Below are positions 1-6,093 of a stretch of DNA of 10,564 bases, piece after piece. A model generated the notes under the pieces. That model had not been told where the DNA came from. It did no database searches and was given only the letters and a program-made list of their open reading frames with translations. Source of the DNA: Nitrospiria bacterium (lineage in GTDB: Bacteria; Nitrospirota; CAKKRA01; 9FT-COMBO-42-15); the NCBI GenBank assembly GCA_919902475.1, contig CAKKRA010000431.1, forward strand, positions 1-10,564. The letters run 5' to 3'. A program made the translations under genes and the position numbers. How positions within the stretch are numbered: position 1 is the stretch's first letter; every line of letters begins with the position of its first letter.

Positions 1-1
1 A

Positions 2-1684
2 ATTGCAATTCTGGCATCCCTGATTACAGAATACGGCTTTATTATTCCGCAGAGGATTAAGAATTTTATATTTTTATTTGACCTTTTTGTCCTCTTTTCT
101 TTTATCTTAGAAAATACGCTCAAATTTTTTATAGCCACAGAAAAGATGCTTTTTATCAAAAGGCACTGGCCTGACTGGGCATGGATGGTTTTTTTATTTT
201 TCTATCTCGCAAGCCTATTTATTGAACTATTCTTTTTCCCTGAATTTCCGCCTCTTCTTGATATTCTTCTTATCACAAAGGTGTACATCCTCTTTTCAAG
301 AATGTATCTTATATTGAAATTTCTTCTTGAACGCAGGACAGTAAAAGGGTTCTTTGTAAATCTCAATATAAACCCTGCGCAGACATTGGCTTACAGCTTT
401 CTTGCAGCCATACTTGCAGGGACAATATTGCTAATGCTCCCAGCGGCAACTGCGGGTGGAAAAGGGATTAAATTTGTAGATGCGTTATTTACCATCACCT
501 CTGCTACCTGCGTAACAGGCCTTGCTGTTGTTGACACTGGGACATACTTTACAACCTTTGGCCAGATAATAATCCTAATCTTTATCCAGCTCGGGGGACT
601 TGGCATAATGACCTTCTCAGCATTCTTCGCAACCATATTCGGCAGGGGCTTTGGAATAAGGGACAGGATGATTATGCAGGATGTTCTAGATTTTACAGGC
701 ATGGGCGAGATTATGGATCTGATTAAGAGGATATTCAAACTCACAATTGCAATAGAAATGACAGGCGCATTTATACTCTTTCTCAGATTCTATGCAGAAG
801 GCAAGGGGATATCATGGTCAGCCTACAACGCACTCTTTCATTCAATCTCTGCCTTTTGTAACGCAGGTTTCTCATTGTTCTCAAATAATCTTGAAGGATA
901 CAAGGGAGATATTGTTGTAAATCTTGTTATAACCACGCTGATTATCCTCGGCGGCATCGGCTTTCCTGTGCTTGTGAATCTTCAGAGTTATTTCTTTAAA
1001 AGGGAGCACCGCAGACACCTTGGCCTTCAGACAAAGGTGGTGGTTAATGTGTCGCTGTCCCTGATTATTGCTGGCGCTATATTGTTATTTATTTCAGAGT
1101 TTAAAGGGCAGATACAGAACCTTCCATGGCATGAAAAGATACTTACAACCTATTTTCAGTCTGTTACAACACGGACTGCTGGTTTTAATACAATTAACAT
1201 GGAGGCGCTGTCAAACGGCACCCTCTTTATCATGATAATCCTGATGTTTATCGGCGCATCGCCCGGCAGCACAGGCGGAGGCATCAAGACCACGACAGCA
1301 GCAATACTCTTTTCTACTGCAAGGGGATGGCTTTCCGGAAAGGATGTGCCTGAGCTCTTTGAACGGACAATACCGCAGGATGCAGTGCAGAAGTCTTTTG
1401 CCCTGTTATTTATAGCGCAGGCTGCTGTTGCAGTTGTTGCCTTTCTCCTTTTTCTTACAGAAAAGGCGCCGTTTATAAATATATTATTTGAGGTAGTATC
1501 TGCCTTTGGCACAGTCGGTTTGAGCACAGGGCTTACCCCGCATCTGTCTGATGCTGGAAAATTACTGATCTCGCTCATGATGTATATGGGCAGGATAGGC
1601 CCGCTGACACTGGCGCTTTTAGTCGGTCAAAAGGTGGTTAAGAGATACTATTATTATCCAGAGGAAAAGGTTATGATTGGGTAA
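2..1684 (+). CDS. ktrB: TrkH/KtrB-family potassium uptake protein (5' end outside window)
   Basis: Membrane channel subunit for K+ uptake, working with the cytoplasmic RCK protein encoded next. The reading frame is open from base 2, so the ATG at 146 is probably internal: 48 further in-frame, mostly hydrophobic residues precede it. Numbering from that Met, the four selectivity-filter P-loops are visible: SATCVTGL (119-126), SAFCNAGF (235-242), SVTTRTAGF (339-347) and SAFGTVGLS (452-460). The stretch SPGSTGGGIKTTT (372-384) is typical of the third-to-fourth repeat region. The core begins near residue 76 (NPAQTLAYSF). Everything before it is an N-terminal extension with two to four extra hydrophobic segments, which short KtrB proteins lack. 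The family call is secure. The exact substrate coupling (Na+ or H+) and the true start cannot be read here. Confidence 0.93.
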   Translation: MAILASLITEYGFIIPQRIKNFIFLFDLFVLFSFILENTLKFFIATEKMLFIKRHWPDWAWMVFLFFYLASLFIELFFFPEFPPLLDILLITKVYILFSRMYLILKFLLERRTVKGFFVNLNINPAQTLAYSFLAAILAGTILLMLPAATAGGKGIKFVDALFTITSATCVTGLAVVDTGTYFTTFGQIIILIFIQLGGLGIMTFSAFFATIFGRGFGIRDRMIMQDVLDFTGMGEIMDLIKRIFKLTIAIEMTGAFILFLRFYAEGKGISWSAYNALFHSISAFCNAGFSLFSNNLEGYKGDIVVNLVITTLIILGGIGFPVLVNLQSYFFKREHRRHLGLQTKVVVNVSLSLIIAGAILLFISEFKGQIQNLPWHEKILTTYFQSVTTRTAGFNTINMEALSNGTLFIMIILMFIGASPGSTGGGIKTTTAAILFSTARGWLSGKDVPELFERTIPQDAVQKSFALLFIAQAAVAVVAFLLFLTEKAPFINILFEVVSAFGTVGLSTGLTPHLSDAGKLLISLMMYMGRIGPLTLALLVGQKVVKRYYYYPEEKVMIG

Positions 1685-1730
1685 GTGATATTAAATTGAA
1701 TAATGATGTAAAGTTGATTTGGTTGACTGG

Positions 1731-1797
1731 GTTGATTGAGTTGATTAGGTTAATTGTGATGTATGACAACTTATTCAACCTACTCAACTTAATCAAC
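1731..1797. repeat. Inverted repeat of GTTGA-like units between ktrB and ktrA
   Basis: Arms 1731-1751 and 1777-1797 are complementary at 19 of 21 positions around a 25-base loop. The left side, from about 1711, is a loose tandem of GTTGATT/GGTTGACT-like units of about 7-8 bases, and the right arm is the reverse of the same units. There is no T-tract after it, so it is not an obvious intrinsic terminator. It may be a dispersed small palindromic element or an mRNA processing/stability hairpin that sets different levels of the channel and RCK subunits. Confidence 0.7.
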
Positions 1798-1828
1798 GAA
1801 ACATGAAGCGAAGCGACAGGGGGGTTAT

Positions 1829-2482
1829 ATGAAACAGTATGCGATTCTTGGTCTCGGCAGATTCGGATTTAAGGTTGCAAAGACATTGGCAGAAAAGGGA
1901 TGCGAGGTGCTGGCAGTTGATACAGAAAAGGATAAGATTGATGCGATAAGGGATTATGTAAGCCATGCCATTCAGATAACATCAAATACAGAAGAGGTTT
2001 ATAAGGCAATAGGCGTAGACAAGGTGGATGTGGCGATTGTCGGGATTGGCGCAGCAAATGTTGAGGCGAGCATACTTGTTACTGCATTATTGAAAAAGAT
2101 TGACGTAAAGGAGATTGTGGCAAGGGCTGTGAGCGAGCTTCACGGCGATATACTAAGGCTTGTAGGCGCAACAAAGGTTGTGTATCCTGAGGATGAGATG
2201 GGCTATCGTGTGGCAGCAAGCCTTGTGCTGCCGCGGCTGATTGACCATATTGAATTAAAAGAGGGCTATGGCCTTGCACAGGTGAAGTGTCCGTCAGTGC
2301 TTTATAATAAGATGCTGAAAGATATTAACCTGCGGACAAAGTTTAATGTAAATGTTCTGGCTGTAAAAAAGGCCGATGGGACTGTTGATATACCTGAGCC
2401 TGATTATAAATTCAACGAAGGGGATCTGTTGATTATGGTTGGAAGGGATGAGGATTTAGAAAAGCTTGGTGAAGAGGAGTAG
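1829..2482 (+). CDS. ktrA: KtrA/TrkA-type RCK regulatory subunit of K+ uptake
   Basis: Cytoplasmic gating subunit that binds nucleotide and controls the TrkH/KtrB channel. The N-terminal RCK_N (Rossmann) domain begins with GLGRFG at residues 8-13. An acidic residue follows the second strand (D31 in LAVDTEKD), as in the nucleotide-ribose-binding position of the family. The C-terminal TrkA_C/RCK_C domain occupies roughly residues 135-217. At 217 aa it has a single RCK_N/RCK_C pair, which matches KtrA rather than the double-length enterobacterial TrkA. The ATG at 1829 is supported by a purine-rich site AGGGGGG at 1818-1824. It lies 144 bp after ktrB, so the two are probably one transcript. Its stop codon directly abuts the next ATG. 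Confidence 0.93.
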   Translation: MKQYAILGLGRFGFKVAKTLAEKGCEVLAVDTEKDKIDAIRDYVSHAIQITSNTEEVYKAIGVDKVDVAIVGIGAANVEASILVTALLKKIDVKEIVARAVSELHGDILRLVGATKVVYPEDEMGYRVAASLVLPRLIDHIELKEGYGLAQVKCPSVLYNKMLKDINLRTKFNVNVLAVKKADGTVDIPEPDYKFNEGDLLIMVGRDEDLEKLGEEE

Positions 2483-3205
2483 ATGGCAGACCTCATTTCA
2501 GGATTGAACATCAGCATCAATCTTTTTTCTGGCAGATTGGCAATAATTTCTGCTATTATAATCGTTGTTGGATTTTTAATAATCCTTCTGCTTTTTATAA
2601 ACTGCATTCTTGCAAGGAGGGGTGAAAGAGGCGGCATTGGAATAGCTCAAAAGATTTTTGTCTTTCTCATCTCCCTGCTCTTTATCACAACAGGCTCTTC
2701 TATGCTGATGGCAGCAATGTACCTTCAGGCATACAGGGCATTCACGCATAAGGAAATGGTGGGGATTATAGATGCAAGGAAGACAAAGGGATTGGATTAT
2801 GACATATTTCTCAGATTTACACCTGTAGAAAAAGGTATAAAGGCCGAAGAGAAGATATACAAGATAAAAGGCGACCAGTGGTCAATCGGCGGGGATATAT
2901 TAAAATTTGAGGACTGGGTAAATTTTATAGGAATACATACAGGGTATAAGACAACAAGGATACATGGCAGATATTTAAAAGCAGAAGATGAAAACATAAA
3001 GCAGCACACTGCCTATGATATAAACGGCGGGACAGACGCAATATGGCTCTATTTATATGAAAACAGCAGCAGCTTTCCTTTTGTAAAGGCAGTCTACGGA
3101 AACAGCGTATATACCTTTCCGTCTGATAAGGATGTTTATGGCATATATGTTACTACATCAGGATATTCTATTGAGAAGATAGAGGAGAAAAAAGGAGACA
3201 GGTAA
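2483..3205 (+). CDS. Uncharacterised two-TM membrane protein, operon partner of ktrA
   Basis: I do not recognise a characterised family. The 240-aa product has two strong hydrophobic helices (about residues 18-43 and 57-81) joined by a basic loop (ARRGERG), then a soluble domain of about 155 residues. That domain carries a run that looks conserved: GDQWSIGGDI (130-139), the W145 region, and GYKTTRIHGRY (154-164). I have seen similar 'GDQW...GRY' proteins under vague labels such as 'cation/multidrug efflux', but nothing in the sequence shows transport. Its ATG follows the ktrA TAG with no spacer. A GAGGAG at the ktrA 3' end acts as a close Shine-Dalgarno site and suggests translational coupling. 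The position implies a role linked to K+ uptake or osmotic response, which is inference only. Confidence 0.85.
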   Translation: MADLISGLNISINLFSGRLAIISAIIIVVGFLIILLLFINCILARRGERGGIGIAQKIFVFLISLLFITTGSSMLMAAMYLQAYRAFTHKEMVGIIDARKTKGLDYDIFLRFTPVEKGIKAEEKIYKIKGDQWSIGGDILKFEDWVNFIGIHTGYKTTRIHGRYLKAEDENIKQHTAYDINGGTDAIWLYLYENSSSFPFVKAVYGNSVYTFPSDKDVYGIYVTTSGYSIEKIEEKKGDR

Positions 3206-3874
3206 ATGGCAATTGATGAAAAACAGTTATGCGTAATCTGCGCATGGCGCGGGACATGCAACAAAAAATTCAGCGGAGGAGACGGAGACCTTCACTGTGC
3301 AGACTTTGTAAGGGATATAGCCTTAAAGCCGCCACAGGAGATTAAAAAGGTAAATATTCTGCTTACTGGGAAACCTGGATCTGGAAAGACTACACTTGTG
3401 ATAAAGCTTGTTACAGAGATGATATCACAACTTCGCCTGAGGCCGGGCGGATTCTACACACATGAGACTAAAGAGGGTTTTTTCAGAACCGGATTTAAGA
3501 TATTCTCTTTTGAAGGAAAAGAGGGTGTGCTTGCAGATACAAAGCTTGACAGCCCCCACAAGGTTGGGAAATACGGCGTTGACATGAAGGCTTTGGAAGA
3601 GATTGGCGTTTCCTCACTTGAATCTGCAATAACAGATAAGGAAAAGGATGTCATTGTTATTGATGAAATTGGAACGATGGAGACTCTTTCCGAGAGATTT
3701 CAGGAGGCTGTTTTGAATGCCCTGAATTCGCCTAAGATCGTTGTTGCAACCATTCAGCACGAGGGGAACGGCTACTTATTCCAGATTAAGAACAGGGAAG
3801 ACATAAAGCTGGTAGAGGTGACAGAGGCAAACAGGGACATGCTTGTGGAGAAGATTATTCCTATGATGAGCTAA
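3206..3874 (+). CDS. THEP1-family NTPase with N-terminal four-cysteine module
   Basis: P-loop nucleoside-triphosphatase of the NTPase_1/THEP1 family, whose members hydrolyse NTPs in vitro and whose cellular role is unclear. Walker A is GKPGSGKTT (55-63) and Walker B VIVIDEIGTME (149-159). The C-terminal part (IKNREDIKLVEVTEANRD, 194-211) matches the family's usual ending. The family core is about 175 residues. Here an extra 45-residue N-terminus holds C9, C12, C18 and C31 (spacing C-x2-C-x5-C-x12-C), a likely zinc or iron-sulfur site. The ATG at 3206 follows the previous TAA with no spacer and has AAGGAG at 3192-3197, so the Cys module belongs to the protein and is not a mis-start. It is the last gene of the potassium operon and is followed by a hairpin. 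Confidence 0.9.
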   Translation: MAIDEKQLCVICAWRGTCNKKFSGGDGDLHCADFVRDIALKPPQEIKKVNILLTGKPGSGKTTLVIKLVTEMISQLRLRPGGFYTHETKEGFFRTGFKIFSFEGKEGVLADTKLDSPHKVGKYGVDMKALEEIGVSSLESAITDKEKDVIVIDEIGTMETLSERFQEAVLNALNSPKIVVATIQHEGNGYLFQIKNREDIKLVEVTEANRDMLVEKIIPMMS

Positions 3875-3875
3875 G

Positions 3876-3908
3876 TCAGAGATTGTTAAAAAACCTAACA
3901 ATCTCTGA
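3876..3908 (+). terminator. Hairpin after the THEP1 gene
   Basis: A perfect 13-bp inverted repeat (arms 3876-3888 and 3896-3908) with a 7-base A-rich loop starts two bases after the stop codon. The downstream bases are AT-rich but lack a solid T-run, so it may be a weak or factor-assisted terminator or a 3'-end stabiliser. Confidence 0.6.
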
Positions 3909-3927
3909 TTACATAGATAAAAGATTA

Positions 3928-3988
3928 GATTGCACAGATTAAAATTCCTTTAAATATATGTGTAACCATTTTCCTAATCTGTGTAATC
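3928..3988. repeat. Imperfect inverted repeat, 'GATTRCACAGATTA' arms
   Basis: Arms 3928-3941 and 3975-3988 match over 14 bases, with one difference that is a G-U pair in RNA, around a 33-base AT-rich loop. It lies between the THEP1 hairpin and the tRNA promoter. It resembles a dispersed intergenic repeat rather than anything coding. Confidence 0.5.
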
Positions 3989-3990
3989 AA

Positions 3991-4016
3991 GGCTGTTGAC
4001 GACTTTTTCAGCAGCC
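3991..4016. repeat. Short stem-loop GGCTGTTGA...TCAGCAGCC
   Basis: Nine-base arms 3991-3999 and 4008-4016 pair completely, counting one G-U, around an 8-base loop ending in a T-run. 'GACTTTTTCAGCAGCC'-like segments are, in my recollection, common in intergenic and IS-end sequence of this kind of genome. Function unknown. Confidence 0.45.
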
Positions 4017-4059
4017 TATCAAATCTTGAACCTGTTAATCAGTTCCACACAAAAATCTA

Positions 4060-4089
4060 TTGACAAAATAAGGGGTTGTTGGTTATTAT
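4060..4089 (+). promoter_or_regulatory. Sigma70-type promoter of tRNA-Leu(GAG)-argB
   Basis: A consensus -35 TTGACA (4060-4065) is followed after 18 bases by a -10 TATTAT (4084-4089, five of six consensus). The predicted start near 4096 is only about three bases before the mature tRNA 5' end, so the primary transcript would have almost no leader. Confidence 0.75.
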
Positions 4090-4098
4090 ACATTTTGT

Positions 4099-4183
4099 GC
4101 CGAAGTGGTGGAATTGGTAGACACGCACGTTTGAGGGGCGTGTGGGGAAACCCATGTGGGTTCGAGTCCCACCTTCGGCACCA
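4099..4183 (+). tRNA. tRNA-Leu(GAG), CCA encoded
   Basis: Type II tRNA with a full cloverleaf. The acceptor stem GCCGAAG (4099-4105) pairs with CTTCGGC (4173-4179), followed by discriminator A and an encoded CCA (4181-4183). The anticodon stem CACGT/GCGTG (4126-4130, 4138-4142) encloses loop TTGAGGG with anticodon GAG at 4133-4135, reading CUC/CUU leucine codons. The long variable arm TGGG-GAAA-CCCA (4143-4154) and T-arm GTGGG-TTCGAGT-CCCAC (4156-4172) are both present. An open frame reading through this tRNA into argB is an artefact of the missing stop codons. Confidence 0.97.
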
Positions 4184-4208
4184 TTTAATAACATATCAAA
4201 ATCCTGCC

Positions 4209-5063
4209 GTGGAAAAATTGATTGAAAAAGCAAATATCCTTATTGAGGCTTTGCCATACATCAAAAAGTTCTCTGGAAAGACCATTGTCATAAAATACGG
4301 CGGCAGCGCCATGACAGACGAGGGCTTGAAGGAGAAGTTTGCTCTTGATGTAATATTAATGAAATATGTCGGCATCAATCCAGTTATCGTCCATGGCGGC
4401 GGTCCGCAGATAGGAAAGACAATGGAGAAGATGGGTAAAAAGCCTGTGTTTGTCCATGGCCAGCGCATTACAGACAAAGAGACAATGGATATAGTAGAGA
4501 TGGTATTGGGAGGAAAGGTAAATAAAGAGATAGTCTCTTTCATTAACAAGCACGGCGGCAGGGCAGTCGGCCTTACTGGTAAAGATGCGGGGATGATAAA
4601 GGCAAAGAAGATTAAATTAAAAGGCTCTGATTTAGGCTTTGTTGGTGAGGTGAAGTCTGTTGATGCCACTGTTATCCTTTCTGTCATGGAGCAGGGCTTT
4701 ATTCCTGTTATTGCCCCAATGGGCATAGGCGACGACAGCCAGACCTACAATATAAATGCAGACTCTGCAGCAGGCGCTATTGCAGGCGCATTAAAGGCAG
4801 AGAAGCTGCTCTTGCTTACAGATGTAAAAGGGATAATGGATAAGAAAGGAAAGCTCATCTCAACACTTTCAAAAAAAGAAGTGGAATCGCTCATAAAAAA
4901 GAATGTAATTGTCGGCGGTATGCTTCCTAAAGTTGCCTCATGCTTTACTGCATTAAAGGGCAGTGTAAAAAAGACCCACATCATTGACGGCCGCGTTCCA
5001 CATGCGCTTCTGCTGGAAATATTCACAGACAAGGGTGTTGGGACAGAGATCGTGAAAGCTTGA
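4209..5063 (+). CDS. argB: Acetylglutamate kinase (GTG start)
   Basis: Cytoplasmic enzyme phosphorylating N-acetyl-L-glutamate with ATP, the second step of arginine synthesis in the acetylated route. Visible motifs of the amino-acid-kinase fold are KYGGSAM (29-35), HGGGPQI (62-68, substrate-binding), YNINAD (180-185) and VGGMLPK (235-241, catalytic lysine K241). From GTG 4209 the protein is 284 aa, a normal family length. It begins with the amphipathic helix EKANILIEALPYI, characteristic of hexameric, arginine-feedback-inhibited enzymes. The frame stays open back to 3996 through the tRNA, but there is no ATG after the tRNA until residue 35, inside the phosphate-binding motif. GTG is therefore the only sensible start. 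No Shine-Dalgarno sequence is seen in the 25 bases between the tRNA CCA and GTG. No other arg genes are adjacent. Confidence 0.94.
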   Translation: MEKLIEKANILIEALPYIKKFSGKTIVIKYGGSAMTDEGLKEKFALDVILMKYVGINPVIVHGGGPQIGKTMEKMGKKPVFVHGQRITDKETMDIVEMVLGGKVNKEIVSFINKHGGRAVGLTGKDAGMIKAKKIKLKGSDLGFVGEVKSVDATVILSVMEQGFIPVIAPMGIGDDSQTYNINADSAAGAIAGALKAEKLLLLTDVKGIMDKKGKLISTLSKKEVESLIKKNVIVGGMLPKVASCFTALKGSVKKTHIIDGRVPHALLLEIFTDKGVGTEIVKA

Positions 5064-5079
5064 ACGGCTTCGTAAAAAT

Positions 5080-5116
5080 GTACGTGAGCGAGGCCTCGCC
5101 TCGCCCCTACTTTTTT
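5080..5116 (+). terminator. GC-rich palindromic terminator between convergent genes
   Basis: GCGAGG (5088-5093) pairs with CCTCGC (5099-5104) around a 5-base loop. Outer bases GTA/TAC (5080-5082, 5108-5110) can extend it, and T6 follows at 5111-5116, giving an intrinsic terminator for argB. Bases 5088-5099 are also a perfect 12-base palindrome. On the opposite strand the same structure is followed by a short T-run (complement of the A-run near 5074-5078), so it could also end the convergent gene, whose last codon lies inside it. Confidence 0.65.
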
Positions 5117-5952
5117 ATAAACAGACTCCTCCATATATTATAAACAAATATAAAAAGCGCAGAAACAGTGAGGATGCCAAATGGATGCCTTAGATTGCCT
5201 AAAAAGGCGGAACTAAAAAAGAGGCTGAGAAGCCATGAGAAAACAAATCCAGCAATGCCGATATTAGCAAGTTTGAGATTAAGCCGCATCAGAAACAGGC
5301 TGTGGACCTTATTATCTGCGAATCTCGGAAGAATGTGATAGCCAACGCCAAATACCATCATTGCTATCCAGCCAAGAAAATAGGTATGATAGATAACAGG
5401 CCTGAATCTTATATAACCGTCAGGCATCAGAGAAACAAAGATAGTTAATGTTGTGCCGAGGAGAAGATAGGGCGTGCTTACCCTTGTAAACTTTACAGCT
5501 ATTTTATCGCTTTCAATATAGCGCTCATCCTTTAACGGCTCTTTATCAATCTGCGGTTTTTGTGTAAAGGTTTTTATGATGTTAAACATAAAGAGATATG
5601 CCCCAGCAGCCTCAAATATGGCAGATATGACAATCCCTGCCCTGTTTAAAACTGACAAACCTATTGCCATTCCAATAACACCAGCAATCATCATATAGAG
5701 GTGATAGTTCGCCCACTTCTCGCTGTACATAGAACGATTGCTGAAGACAGGGATGTAGTGGTAATTCACACCAAAGATAACCATAAAGATAAAACCAAAG
5801 ATATTAATGTGGGAATGGGCAAGAAAAAACCCTGGCACAAAAGGTACGAGAATATCCCTCGCGCCATTAATGATAAGGGCTGTTCCCAGCGTAACGCCGA
5901 TTAAAAAGAATAAAAAACCTGTTGCAATAAAATTTCTTGTATTGTTGCTCAT
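5107..5952 (-). CDS. Heme-copper oxidase subunit I-like membrane protein, internally duplicated
   Basis: An integral membrane protein of 281 aa with about eight helices in two four-helix halves. Each half repeats the same core: H48-x16-H65 in HINIFGFIFMVIFGVNYH and H189-x16-H206 in a matching segment ending MMVFGVGYHILPRF, 141 residues apart. These histidines lie in helices, as heme-ligating ones do in cbb3-type subunit I and NnrS-like proteins. The protein is far shorter than a true oxidase subunit I (about 450 aa or more), and I see no CuB-site histidine pair, so it is unlikely to be a working oxidase. A role in heme binding, nitric-oxide response or respiratory assembly is possible but unproven. 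The ATG has a good site (AAGGA) four bases upstream. No oxidase genes are adjacent. Confidence 0.85.
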   Translation of the reverse strand: MSNNTRNFIATGFLFFLIGVTLGTALIINGARDILVPFVPGFFLAHSHINIFGFIFMVIFGVNYHYIPVFSNRSMYSEKWANYHLYMMIAGVIGMAIGLSVLNRAGIVISAIFEAAGAYLFMFNIIKTFTQKPQIDKEPLKDERYIESDKIAVKFTRVSTPYLLLGTTLTIFVSLMPDGYIRFRPVIYHTYFLGWIAMMVFGVGYHILPRFADNKVHSLFLMRLNLKLANIGIAGFVFSWLLSLFFSSAFLGNLRHPFGILTVSALFIFVYNIWRSLFIKK

Positions 5953-5962
5953 AATATCCTTC

Positions 5963-5992
5963 TTGACACCACTTATTGTTATATGTTATTAA
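5963..5992 (+). promoter_or_regulatory. Putative promoter of tRNA-Leu(CAA)
   Basis: TTGACA at 5963-5968 and TATTAA at 5987-5992, 18 bases apart, place a start near 5999, eight bases before the tRNA. The layout is the same as for the other tRNA-Leu. The -35 lies next to the ribosome-binding region of the divergent membrane-protein gene. Confidence 0.6.
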
Positions 5993-6006
5993 TATTTTAT
6001 CTCACT

Positions 6007-6093
6007 GCCGGAGTGGTGAAATTGGTAGACGCACGGGACTCAAAATCCCGCGGGGGCAACCCCATGAGAGTTCGATTCTCTCCTCCGGCACCA
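6007..6093 (+). tRNA. tRNA-Leu(CAA), CCA encoded
   Basis: Type II tRNA. The acceptor stem GCCGGAG (6007-6013) pairs with CTCCGGC (6083-6089), then A and an encoded CCA (6091-6093). The anticodon stem CGGGA/TCCCG (6034-6038, 6046-6050) holds loop CTCAAAA with anticodon CAA at 6041-6043, reading UUG. The variable arm GGGG-GCAA-CCCC and T-arm GAGAG-TTCGATT-CTCTC (6066-6082) are intact. It stands alone with its own promoter. Confidence 0.97.

Noticed and set aside
3876..4016. CRISPR-like repeat array
   Set aside because: The three palindromes differ in sequence and spacing, with no repeated unit of constant length.
3996..4208. An N-terminal extension of ArgB reading through the tRNA
   Set aside because: The extra residues are a translation of the intergenic hairpin and the tRNA-Leu gene. 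ArgB homology and normal length start at the GTG at 4209.
4196..4726. A 176-aa minus-strand open frame opposite argB
   Set aside because: It is antisense to a conserved enzyme, has the composition of a shadow frame and shows no recognisable domain.
4745..5134. A 129-aa minus-strand frame spanning the argB end and the terminator
   Set aside because: It overlaps argB and the convergent gene in another frame and contains no domain. The palindromic terminator explains the region.
5107..5952. A genuine cbb3 or aa3 oxidase catalytic subunit
   Set aside because: It is too short, internally duplicated and without partner subunits nearby. The CuB-site histidine pattern is not seen.
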